Source of the DNA: Tricholomella constricta
Lineage: Eukaryota > Basidiomycota > Agaricomycetes > Agaricales > Lyophyllaceae
Direction: 5' to 3'
DNA length: 64,000 nucleotides
Assembly (NCBI GenBank): GCA_013368375.1
Contig: JAACJP010000009.1
Coordinates: 248,001-312,000 of the forward strand
Position 1 is the stretch's first letter. Each line of letters begins with the position of its first letter. Under the pieces are notes generated by a model. The model worked only from the letters and a program-made list of their open reading frames with translations. It made no database searches and had not been told where the DNA came from. A program made the position numbers and the translations under genes. Shown one piece after another: positions 22,559 through 32,614 of this stretch.

Positions 22559-23409
22559 ATGCAGACAAGCACGTCCAATGTTGGCCTAGAAAGTTTACCT
22601 GTTGAGGTAAATCTCTTATCTTAGCGTTTCATTCAATCTTAATCTCATCTGCTCTGAATCTTCAGCTCCTTTACGAGATCCAGCTTTTTGCCCTGTCAGA
22701 ATCTCTTCCAGCCACTTCACGACACATTCATGAAATATTTCGTTCAGCTCCCACGTCCTTTCGATCCGAATATCTTCTAGGCCGAGTCCTTTCTCGAGGT
22801 TCAGTTGATGCATCATCAGCCATCTTCACTAAAGCCCTTCGTTATCCGCTTTGCGCCAAGGACGTGTTGGACTCCCTATGTCGAAAGTTACCTCAGGAGA
22901 AGTGTAGTGGAAAGTCTACACGCTTCGAACTACCGAGACGATTGTTTCGGTCCCTGGCTCCAAAGTCTGGAGCCCTCAAATGGAAGGAACGAGAGCAGCC
23001 TTTGCCATTCCTTCGATATTTATTCGACTCCCCCATCATTCCCCTCCCGAACGTCAACGCACACGACGGCTACGCTTTGACGAAAGCCGTCCACGCGAGA
23101 TTCCTGCCTCTTATCCGTTTCCTCCTGGATCATGGCGCCGATCCGCGATGTAGAAACTGTCTAGCCGTTTTTGTCGCCATCCGACAGAAGGATCTGGCTC
23201 TGGTTAGGCTGCTGATCGAGCGAGACGACTCCCCGTACGAAGGAAATATGGGGAAGAGAAAGAGGCGGAGACTTGAGGACAGAGTCGAGGTCAATCGAGC
23301 CATGCTGAAGGTGGCCGTTAAGTGCGATGCTCGAGACATCGTCGATTATTTAACGAGGGAGAAAGGCTGCATCCCTGATATGCAAACATTGCATATGATG
23401 ATGAAGTAG
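22559..23409 (+). CDS. F-box-like / ankyrin-repeat protein
   Basis: Two exons, 22559-22606 and 22666-23409 (792 bases, 263 aa). The join gives LESLPVE|LLYEIQLFALSESLP, an F-box-like opening (LP-x-E-LL-x-EI) seen in many basidiomycete F-box and ankyrin proteins. The C-terminal half has about three ankyrin repeats (NVNAHDGYALTKAVH..., LIRFLLDHGADPR..., LALVRLLIERDD...). If the F-box is functional the protein would recruit targets to an SCF ubiquitin ligase; this is inference. The first exon was chosen because its GTAAAT donor and the CTTCAG acceptor keep phase 0 and complete the motif; the second exon has no in-frame Met before 22864. Confidence 0.65.
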
Positions 23410-23510
23410 ATATATCGGTTCATGCCCTGATAGGATATGATTCTGCCCGCGTCTATCGTCAATCTCACTTCGAGGAGGTCTCGACGAGAAAATCCTTCAA
23501 AAAAAGGAGA

Positions 23511-24525
23511 TTAGGATAAGAAATGGCAAGTCCGCATCTGATCTCTTTGATAACCTGTCAGTATATCACTCCCAGTTTGTAGCGCCTCTAAGCTACATGG
23601 GAATCCCATGGCATAACCAAGGCTCTTCCCACCTACAGCAGGATTTGGCCTCCAGAAGGTAGGTGGAGGGCGTTCCTTCCGCGATGCTTTCCCTTTCCTC
23701 CTCTTATGTTTTGTCCTTGTTGTCGACAACGTTGAGATGACTGGGACGGTGGGGCACTCCATCCTTCTGACGGGGAGGTTCGTTGGTAAGACGGGGCCAT
23801 TGTTATATGGGTGATGGCGAAGGTGCGACGCATTGACCGGTGGGCGCGTGGATCGGGGAGGTTTCACGCACTCGACGACTGCAATGGTTGGCGGCAAAGT
23901 CGGTAGGGTGGCGGCCTTGACCATTCTGAGTTTCCTCGCACTGTTGGGCGGTGGCTATGAACGTTACATTCAGTATTTGGAAGGAGCGAAAATCTTGAAA
24001 TCATACCGATATCAGTATCTGAGAATCTCTGAAGATCTGCGATGCATCTATTGCACTTTCTTGGGCGCGTTCCATGCGAAGAGCTGCTTGCTCCTCATTG
24101 TCTTCGACCTCAGGCTCGCGTGTTCTGCAAGGACTATTAATGCAGTTGTTCTAAATCTCACGCACACACTGACATTGGTGGTGGAGGTGGTTTAGGTTCC
24201 AACAGAATCGGATGGGGTGGCTGAGAGCTAGAGACAAGACGAAAGGCTAGAGACCAAAACGACTTGAATAAAAGAAAGAGAGGAATATCATAAGACGCGT
24301 ACGTATTAGCTCTTCCTCCTCCTCTTTGGGTGACTCGACTTGAATCTTCCGACGTTTTCTAACTTGTTCCCCTGAAACCAATGACTGGCGTATTAGATCG
24401 TGTAGTTGATCAATCAAGGTGGAATCTGCGTCGAGAGCGCCATCGTCGTCTGTGTAGATTTCCTTCCTAGAAACGATAGCAGAGGTATCAGGTAGGAAAT
24501 GTGGGTTTACCAGTCGTCGCGCCAT
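23511..24525 (-). CDS. Conserved-looking protein of unknown function (285 aa)
   Basis: Four exons: 24525-24303, 24246-24174, 24124-24007 and 23954-23511 (858 bases). The N-terminus (MARRLVNPHFLPD) is followed by an acidic stretch, a short basic KRRK patch (possible nuclear signal), a Pro-rich segment, an acidic helix-like region (EVEDNEEQAALRMERAQ), and a basic C-terminal part with KHKRRKGKASRKERPPP. I do not recognise the family. Composition suggests a nuclear protein. Its start lies 169 bases from that of the nucleolar RRM gene, in the opposite direction, so the two probably share a promoter. The exact C-terminus after residue 260 is uncertain because a further intron is possible. Confidence 0.6.
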
Positions 24526-24694
24526 TGGATCAAGAGCGTGAACGTTATTTTAATATTTAATTTCTCTTCGATCGAGCACGTGCACAAAAATCTCGACTTG
24601 CACTGGTAACGCTTGACGGCGCGACGACTCGAAAACCCGCGTTTCCCCCTTAATACGTCTGCTGTCGTTTCTAGGAAGGAAATCTACGACGACG
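24526..24694. promoter_or_regulatory. Short bidirectional promoter
   Basis: 169 bases between two outward-facing start codons (unknown 285-aa protein, minus; NIFK-like gene, plus). Both products look nuclear. No defined element is claimed. Confidence 0.5.
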
Positions 24695-26234
24695 ATGACG
24701 CTCAAAGCAACAAAAGACTCCTCGACGCACAAGAACCCCAAAGTTACAGTCACTGATTCCAAAACCCAGCAGGCGGCTTCAAAGGATCGGAAGAAAGCGA
24801 AGAAAAGCGCAGTGGTTGAGGTTGAGGTTGAGGAAGTGGTAGAGGCAAGCAAAGTTTCCAAGAAGAGGAGCAAGAAGGTGCAGTCGCAACCGATAGTTGA
24901 GGAGAAGGTGGAGGAGAAGATGGAGGTCGTGGAGGAGAAGAAGCAAAAGAAGGGGAAAAAGGAGGGCGCTGCTGGGAGCGTCGCAAAACCCGAGAAACCC
25001 ACACCCGCACCCGCCACCGCCCCCGAGGAACCACTGCCTGTATCGATATCTGCCCCCCGAAAATCGTCGACTACATCCAAGTCGCCAAAAGCCTCCGACA
25101 AGGCGTCCAAAATTTCAAAAAAGGCGAAAGCAAAGGAGACACCCCCCGCCCCCGTCTCACAGGAACCAGTTCCCGAGTCGATATCTACCTCCGAAGCGTC
25201 GACCACATCGAAGGCAAAAGCTTCCGACAAAACGTCCAAAAAATCAAAAAAGGCGAAAGCCAAGGAGATCTCTCCTTCGCCCGAGCCACAAGTCCTTTCT
25301 GAAGAGGAGGCCGCCGAGGCTGGTTCTGAGAAGGAGAACGAGGATCTCCACTTGCACGGGTTTTCAACTGACGACGACGACTCTTCCGACGACGATGACG
25401 CGATGGATCACGAACCCTCTGCTTTCGACATCGCGAAATTGCCCACTATCGCGAAAGACGACGCTACCGTGAAGCGGAAGCTTGAAAAGGCGAAGCGCCA
25501 ACCGGTAAGCCTTCTATCAGTGTCGCCTCTCGTGTTCCCTCTCTGATGTTTCCCCGCACTGTTTACTAGACTGAAGATCGCGGTGTTCTATTCCTTGGCC
25601 GAATCCCCCACGGTTTTTACGAAGACCAAATGCGTGGATATTTCAGTCAATTCGGGACCGTCACGCGTGTGCGTCTCTCCCGGAACAAAAAGGTCCAGCA
25701 TTTTTTAAATTGACCGCAGCTTGCATCAACCTGACTATATTTTTAATTTCCAGACCGGACGGTCGAAGCACTACGGCTTCTTGGAATTCGATTCATCTTC
25801 TGTCGCCCAGATCGTCGCAGATACAATGGATAATTACCTTCTCATGGGTCACATATTGCGGTGCAAAGTTATCCCCAAGGATGAGGTGCATCCGGAATTA
25901 TGGGTTGGCGCCAATCGGAAATGGAGAGCCGTCCCGCACGATCGTGTCACGCGCGTTGAGCATAACAAGGTCAGTCTACCGAGGGTACTCTGAGGCTACT
26001 TACTCACTTGACCCATGTTGTTCTAGCCGCGCACGGAGGACCAGCAGGTGCGGGCCAACAAGAGGCTCATCAAGCGTCAGAATGAACGGAAACGCAAGCT
26101 GGCCGATGCAGGAATCAAGTACGACTTTGAAGCTGTCGGTTATGTAAGGCACCTCTATTCTGGTCTTATTTCTGCACTCCTGAATGTGTCCGTCCGTCTC
26201 TCTACAGAAAAAGGCGAAAGGGATTCAAGCGTGA
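24695..26234 (+). CDS. Nucleolar RRM protein, NIFK/Nop15 type (60S ribosome biogenesis)
   Basis: Five exons: 24695-25504, 25570-25692, 25754-25969, 26027-26143 and 26208-26234 (1,293 bases, 430 aa). The first 270 residues are low-complexity, rich in Lys, Ser, Glu and Pro, with [14 protein letters not shown] repeats and an acidic run of aspartates, typical of nucleolar proteins. One RRM follows (about 271-350): RNP2 VLFLGRIP and RNP1 KHYGFLEFD. After it come the family-typical [18 protein letters not shown] and a basic helix ([12 protein letters not shown]). Nop15 in yeast and NIFK in animals bind pre-60S particles near ITS2. The N-terminal extension is longer than in yeast. Confidence 0.85.
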
Positions 26235-26646
26235 CGTGGTTGACTTATATCGAACCTATATCCTCATCGCATGTCTTGTGACCAATCTATTATCTGTGAG
26301 GACTCGTCTCCTTGACATTCCACACCTTCAGAAGCACATGCGTGTCGGGCCTGCTGATACCTAGAACTGGAGACTACAATGTGTGCAATTGGATTCCACA
26401 AGTTTGACAAGGGTCTACCTGGGCTCGTCCTATTTATATGATGCCGAAGATGTCAAGTCAGCGTAGGTACCGAGTACCACAATGAACGCAACGAACCCTT
26501 GTCCCAGTCCGGTCAAGCATTTGATTAATTTTGAGTTTGTTAATTGACTATCATTGCGGAAAAAAGAGGTATGTGAAAGCGACGCGAGGAATCCAAGTGT
26601 TTGCATTCGGAGGCAAATAAGAGAAACGCGACGACGAGTCCTATTA

Positions 26647-28887
26647 TCACAACGGAGGCTCCTGTTGTATTTGAATGCCGCGTTCTTCAGGTTCTTTGAC
26701 CGTCCCACCGATCCCTGTAGCGCGTGATTTAGATACCAGAAAGCGACAGCCTTGGAGTTTTGAATGTATACCTTTATCAAAGTCTTGATCTTCGTTGGAG
26801 AGTTCTTCGAGCGTCTTGTCCTTGGTCTCGGGCAACAGGAGCGTGGAGAAAATACCCGTCAACATGAAGAACGCAAAAATCTCTAGACTGTGAGGGGGGC
26901 AGAGAATGTTTTGTGAGCTCATAAGGCTCTCGCAGACCCGGACAGCGACACCCACATGTGCTTGACAAATTTATTGGTTCCACCGATGTCCTTGAGCTGC
27001 GCAAAGCCGACTTGGGCAACGATAGCACCGAGCTTGCCGCTGGCCGCTGAGATACCGTGGGCAGTGGAACGGTAACGAGTGGGGAAGACCTCTCCGGGTA
27101 TCACAAAAGTCGTTGTGTTGGGTCCGAAATTCTGGAAGAAGTTTGCGAAGCAGTAAAGCACGACAAAACCATTCTTGGCAGACGGACTAGAGAGGAGTGC
27201 GTCGTATCCAAAGCCTGTGGTTATTGAGGTCAACAAATTCTTGAGCATGGCATATACAACATCGCATACCCATAACGATGAAAATGCAAGTGAGCAAAAT
27301 GAAGCCCATCAACTGGATAGGTTTGCGTCCCCATCTGTCGATGAACAGGAAGGAGAAGTAGTATCCGGGGATTAGGCCGCCAACAGCAAGAATTATATTT
27401 CCGACGGAGATGTTTTTCAAGTTTTCGTAGATAAGCTGCGTACCCTGCGTGAGAGGTGTACCGAAGCCAATGGCCTGAAGAACGATGGACGAGTTGAGGC
27501 CCAACCCATAGAAGGCAATCTAGAGTAGGCGGATGAGTCTAGTAGCCTGAACCTTCGATGCTTAGAGTCACTTACGTCGAGAGCGAACCATGACCAGGCA
27601 GTGCCGATAAGGACTTTGAGGTTCTTCCATTGAGAAAAGTACTGTTTGAAGTTGGCCCAAGACGCCTTTGGAGCATGGGAGTGCTGAATAGCGGCATCCG
27701 GGTCAACCCTGGAGTGCGCGTGCGTCAGGACATTCTCGATATCAACTGCGGCCTGTTGGACGTTTCGCTCAATATCCATGGTAAAACGGGGGGTCTCTGG
27801 GATGGTGAGACGGAAGTACAGAGCAACGCAGCCAGGAACGCAGCCGAGGCCGATGAGTATACGCCACATGTAGTCGACATGGTTTGGCTGGTCGACGCTA
27901 GGGTCGTTCAGGATGGCATCCTTAAATGACACGGTGATGATGAACGCAATCAAGGCCGCGGCTGGTTTGACAAAGGTTGAAAATTTGACTATGACAATAC
28001 AAGAGAATTGACAGACGCACTGAGGTTACCCCAGCCCTGGGAGGCAAAGACGGCAGTCATCATACGGCCACGGATCCGGGTGGAGGCGAACTCAGATGAG
28101 ATGATGGCACTAAGAGGATAGTCGCCTCCAATACCGATGCCCATCTGCAGAGAATACTGGTTAGAAACCGATGACCATATAACGCGGTACTTACTATGAA
28201 TCGCCAGACGATGAGGACGCCAATGATGCTCACAGCGTATCCGCTACCAGACAATGCTTGTGCAAAAGATCCGATAATAATGATGATCAATTCGATACCG
28301 TCTGCAAACTGATTAGTCGTTTCGACAGGAACGCGGCTGGATAACCTACACATCCGTTTACGGCCAACGACATCGGCCAGCCAGCCAAAAAGAAGTTGGC
28401 CAACGAGAGTACCGACAGGAGTAGCTACTTTTATACCGAGATCTTGATTCTTGTTCAATTTTTGTCCCGATCGATTTAGTGGGGAACCTGTATAAAACAA
28501 TGTCAGATGTCGAATATTGAGAATAACGCAAAGCAAGATTGACCTGTGCCGTAGACATAACCAAGCATGGTCGAGGCGATGTTGATAGCGAAGATATCAT
28601 AGCTATATGAATCGACACAAGATTCAAGATTATGTTGAGGCCGCACTCACGCATCGGTGAAGAACCCAGCACCCGCTACCAAGCAGACCTTTACATGGAA
28701 CCAGCTGTGGCGTTATTTCGTCAGGGGTCGAATACGCGTTCAATGAAACCAAGAAAACACACGAGAACTTGGCATTGTCGATCTCTGCCAAGGCGGCTCG
28801 GCGGCGCTTGTCCAGCGTGTAGACGGTATTGTTGGTCCTGTGAGCACCCTGAGATCCATTTCGAGCACGTTTTTCGATATCCAACAT
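26647..28887 (-). CDS. PHO84: High-affinity phosphate:H+ symporter
   Basis: Eleven exons: 28887-28763, 28704-28651, 28602-28544, 28487-28350, 28301-28195, 28144-28021, 27961-27576, 27519-27270, 27214-26956, 26887-26772 and 26714-26647 (1,686 bases, 561 aa). Imports inorganic phosphate at the plasma membrane. Signatures: [14 protein letters not shown] in the first helix, [14 protein letters not shown], the phosphate-porter motif [50 protein letters not shown] and [12 protein letters not shown]. The last intron (26715-26771, 57 bases) is stop-free and a multiple of three. The 3' end faces that of the NIFK-like gene across 412 bases. Confidence 0.93.
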
Positions 28888-30032
28888 CGTTGAGGGGGCA
28901 AAGACAAGGATCTGGAGGGCCTCAAGGGAGAAGGCGGGAGAGCGCTTGGTGTTTCAGCCCAGTTTACATGGTATAAAAACTATTTCGGTCGAATGTTTTT
29001 CTTCAGACCCTTTGCACGTTCGTACTCCAGAACCAATCGAAATGTTTCTTGATCAGTTTCCTTTCTTGGAAAATGTCAAACGCCAAGGTCGGATCGGGCC
29101 TCACTGCGGCGGAACCAAGGACGGCCAATAAGACAAGCGGAATTTTACAGAGCTTATACGATGTACGGTTCATTTCGTGAGGATCAAAGCTTGTAAAATG
29201 GCTACCCTTTTCCGAGCCTGATTCGTCGTCAACGCTCCATTGGATGACACCAACGTCCAAATAGACCTGATGTTCGTTTGTCAGAAGGTGCTCGTATGAG
29301 GATCCCCCGAGAATCCACATATGTAGGTAGTCTTGACATCCGCTTCATGGGAGGGCTAATTCGGCGAAAATCAGGGATTTTCGGCCCCGAAATAAGCTGA
29401 CAAGATACAGGGTGGTTACATACCTTGTAGGCTGGTAGGGTACGACACATAATGCGGTCATTGCGAGCTTTGCTTTTCGCGTATAGAGAGTAGGGCTCGT
29501 CACGATATGGGCGCTTTTGGCGCGAAATTTTGAAAGAGAGAGAGAGAACTTAACCAGATGTCCTCCCAAGAATCCGGAGGAAGAACGGTCACTGGCAAGG
29601 TCGGTCGCGGAATCCGGTAAATTTCTGGCCGATTCTGAAGATACAATCCGGATATCGACCTCATCGCGTCAAGAGGTACCCCTGGTGGGACTTTCGGGGG
29701 TCGTGTGCCGCGTAATAGGCAAAGTTGGTAAAGATTGACCGGGCTATTAATAGACGTGATCATCTTTGAAGGAATATGGACTGCGAGGTTGTGTGTCTGC
29801 GGTATGGCAGCGAAGGGAAAGCTATTATGGGCATTCCATTTCAAAAGGGCACGTTCTGCTCAATTTCCTTGAGAATCCAATAGCAGGCCTTCAAAGAGCA
29901 AGGTCCTCCAAGGCGGTGGCTGAGTAAAACAACGTGACACAGTTTCCCACACGTCCCAGTCGTGCGCTTTAATTATAACGCGGCGGACGCCGATCCACTT
30001 TACCTCGCTTCGTATCATTGGACTTGGAGGGG
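28888..30032. other. Intergenic region with unconvincing minus-strand frames
   Basis: 1,145 bases between the starts of PHO84 (minus) and the LYR gene (plus). Minus-strand frames at 29003-29320, 29500-29844 and 29860-30069 read reasonably for 70-115 codons (one has a hydrophobic stretch after MNRTSYKLCKIP) but do not join into a recognisable protein. The last overlaps the LYR start. They may be remnants or part of long leaders. Confidence 0.3.
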
Positions 30033-30552
30033 ATGGCATGTAATTCAACTCGTCTGCGTGCTCTGGCATTGTACAAGGAACTCCACCGGCTAGGGAGAGA
30101 CTACCCCGATCCCTCGTGTGTTGCCCCAGCCTGTGCTCACACGATCACCCATATTGCGGCTAATCCTTTCTGACCAGGTACGACTTTCATGGCAGGATAC
30201 GGAGAATGTACGAAAGTGAGCGGTGCTAGATTGCGGCCCTGATGTTCGGTCTTATTCATACTCAAGGAGGATAGAAAATAGGCACTTGACGGACCCGGAG
30301 GAGATTGAGAAGGCGTTGAGACTCGGGGATTATATCAAGAAAGGTGCGTGGCCGTGTCGTGCACTCGGTAGACACCTGCTTATACTCTACGATGTGCCTG
30401 GTGTAGAAACTCTCGCACTCTACTCGTTACGCAAGTATCGCCACCTGAAGAGAATGTACCCAGAACACCCTGTGCCTCAGGTTGAAGTCGACGTGGTATC
30501 GCGTGCCGTGGAACCGAATCTCGCGTCGAGTTCAAGTTCGACTTCAGCCTGA
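30033..30552 (+). CDS. LYR-motif (Complex1_LYR) protein
   Basis: Four exons: 30033-30115, 30178-30215, 30275-30343 and 30407-30552 (336 bases, 111 aa). The LYR-type helix appears as LRALALYKELHRLGRDYPDP, followed by the conserved basic FHGRIRRMYEKNR and the ETLALYSLRKYRHLKRMYP segment. LYR proteins are small mitochondrial adaptors that bind acyl carrier protein and serve Fe-S cluster delivery or assembly of respiratory complexes or ETF; which one cannot be told, though the order resembles LYRM5/ETFRF1. Intron 3 (30344-30406, 63 bases) is stop-free and in frame. The ATG is the first that gives the family N-terminus. Confidence 0.85.
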
Positions 30553-31938
30553 CCTCGCTCTTGCCTAGAGGTTGAAAGAAAGGATGTAAGCATGTTCTTG
30601 AATGGCAAGCATATCCTGGACTTATGTTAACAGGGGCACGAAGCAAGAAGTATGACGAAACAGATGATCGATTGACACCTGAACATCTTGCATACCACAC
30701 TGCTTCACTTCTACATAGATGCGATGCTGTTATGTTTTCTGTATGTGTCTGTAACTTCTATTGTACTGTTACTTTACATGATACCACTCCTTGGACGTCG
30801 GCCCCATCAAGCGCTCCATTCGTCAACAAGTCCTTCATTATCACAGCTTCCTCGCACAGCTAAATCATTATATTCACAGCATACCTGAGATTAAAACTTC
30901 ATAGCCGTCCTTAATGAGAAAGTCAGAAGTCAAAGTCAGAAGTTCAAGGCATGTGCGAGAGCCATATTCTGTGAGGTATTACGCAGCGGCCACATCCTGA
31001 CTGCTTTACAGAATCAATAGAGCTTGATATTCCCGCGAATATGAGAATCCCGGGATTTACTTGCCTTTCAGACGCTTTTCCCGGGCCGCAAAGCCGCTGA
31101 TCCTGATCTGAGATTCGGACGAGGCAGGTGCAACGTAGTCAGAAACTCAATCTATTCTATTCTATTCACCTCTAATAATTCCTTTGGTGAGGTTTTGTGT
31201 CCCCATTACATCGTCAAAACCTTTATCTACTCATTTTTACCTTGACGACATGACGAGCTAGGTATTTATTGACCTGAGTCAGTAGTAGCTAGCCCATGGA
31301 TGGATGGATGGACAATATTATTTCCATTTCTTCACCTGAGTGGCTTGAGATTGAAGCTTTGCAGATTATTTACAAGGCTACTCAATGTCCGGACGTCCAA
31401 CAGTCACAATTTGACTCACTTAATGCGGCTCTAACTTTAGGGCTGTTTACTTGTTAGCTACTAGATGACGAACGAAATCCTGAGGGCATGTAATGCTGAT
31501 GCCATAATTGAGTACCACGGGTAGCGGCCGCGAGTAGGCGTCAAAATCAGCGTGGCGGACATTACGATGACCCAGTCCCGCAGTTACGATCTTACACGGT
31601 ACATAAGACGCACGCAGATACTGAGCAAAAAAGACGAAGTCCAAAAAAGCCCGCTGCATTTCAAGCATAATATGATCCTCGCCACCGCGAACCCGTATTG
31701 TGAAAAGTGCCAAGGAGGTTGTGCCAAGACCCGATTTGGCGTTGTGGAGCCCAATGCTTAACAAGACCAAATAGAAACTTTGGCGGGTCCGGCATCGATC
31801 AGGATGAGTCTGTCCTCCTCAGATCATCCAGCAGACTCGACACACCACCAAGACTCTTGCTGCCACCCCTTAACAAGTCCTTTCTGCAGTCGCGTATAAC
31901 TTCCTGGACGGCGATTATAACAGGGACACTTACTTAAA
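30553..31938. other. Gene-poor interval
   Basis: 1,386 bases without a recognisable gene. A short ATGG tetranucleotide run lies at 31296-31312. Small open frames (31447-31770 minus, 31552-31761 plus) show nothing identifiable. The right end holds the promoter of the eIF1A gene. Confidence 0.4.
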
Positions 31939-32614
31939 ATGCCAAAGGTGCGTCTACTCGGATCCTGTGACATAAATTAAGATTTGCTAACATTAATCTG
32001 CTCGCAGAATAAAGGAAAGGTAGCTGATTCGAATACGTTTTCTTCGTGACATCTTGTTGACGCTCTTGGCTACAGGGAGGAAAGAATAGGAGACGTGGAA
32101 AGAACGAGAACGACGACGATAAGCGCGAGTTGGTGTTCAGAGAGGATGGACAGGAATACGCACAAGTGACGAAGATGCTTGGAAATGGGCGTCTTGAGGC
32201 CCAGTGTTTCGATGGAGAGAAACGTTTGGCGCACATCCGAGGGAAGATGCGCAAAAAGGTGCGTAAACTACTTTGTAGAAATTTTTGGTTCAGTTGTTGA
32301 TCTAGGCGTAATAATCCAGGTTTGGATCAACCAGGGCGATATCATTCTGCTCTCGCTGCGTGATTTCCAAGATGACAAGGCGGACGTCATTGTTAAATAC
32401 ACGGCTGACGAGGCACGCAATCGTGCGTCCTCATCTTATCTCGCCTCGCCTGCTGATCAATCGCTTATTTTGTATCCCCCTCCCTCCAGTGAAAGCGTAC
32501 GGCGAACTTCCCGAAAATGCCAAAATCAACGAGACCGATACGTTCGGCGAGGAGGATGGAGAGTGTACGTTCGAGTTCGGTGATGAAGGGGAGGTGGACA
32601 TCGATGATATCTAA
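31939..32614 (+). CDS. TIF11: Translation initiation factor eIF1A
   Basis: Five exons: 31939-31947, 32008-32019, 32076-32258, 32320-32422 and 32490-32614 (432 bases, 143 aa). Binds the 40S A site and promotes scanning and start-codon choice. It begins [16 protein letters not shown], then the OB-fold: [50 protein letters not shown], and ends in the acidic tail [14 protein letters not shown] typical of the factor. Length is normal. The first two coding exons are only 9 and 12 bases (ATGCCAAAG and AATAAAGGAAAG), carrying the basic N-terminal tail. Confidence 0.95.

Noticed and set aside
23833..24195. Plus-strand 120-codon frame
   Set aside because: It is antisense to the spliced exons of the minus-strand 285-aa gene, which has consistent phases.
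24550..25263. Minus-strand 237-codon frame
   Set aside because: Shadow of the Lys/Ser-rich first exon of the NIFK-like gene; its Phe/Ser-rich composition is the antisense of that sequence.
29003..29844. Candidate isoprenylcysteine methyltransferase-like or membrane protein on the minus strand
   Set aside because: Only a short hydrophobic start resembles that family; no catalytic region follows before the PHO84 promoter.
31296..31312. ATGG tetranucleotide run
   Set aside because: Only about four units; ordinary simple repeat.
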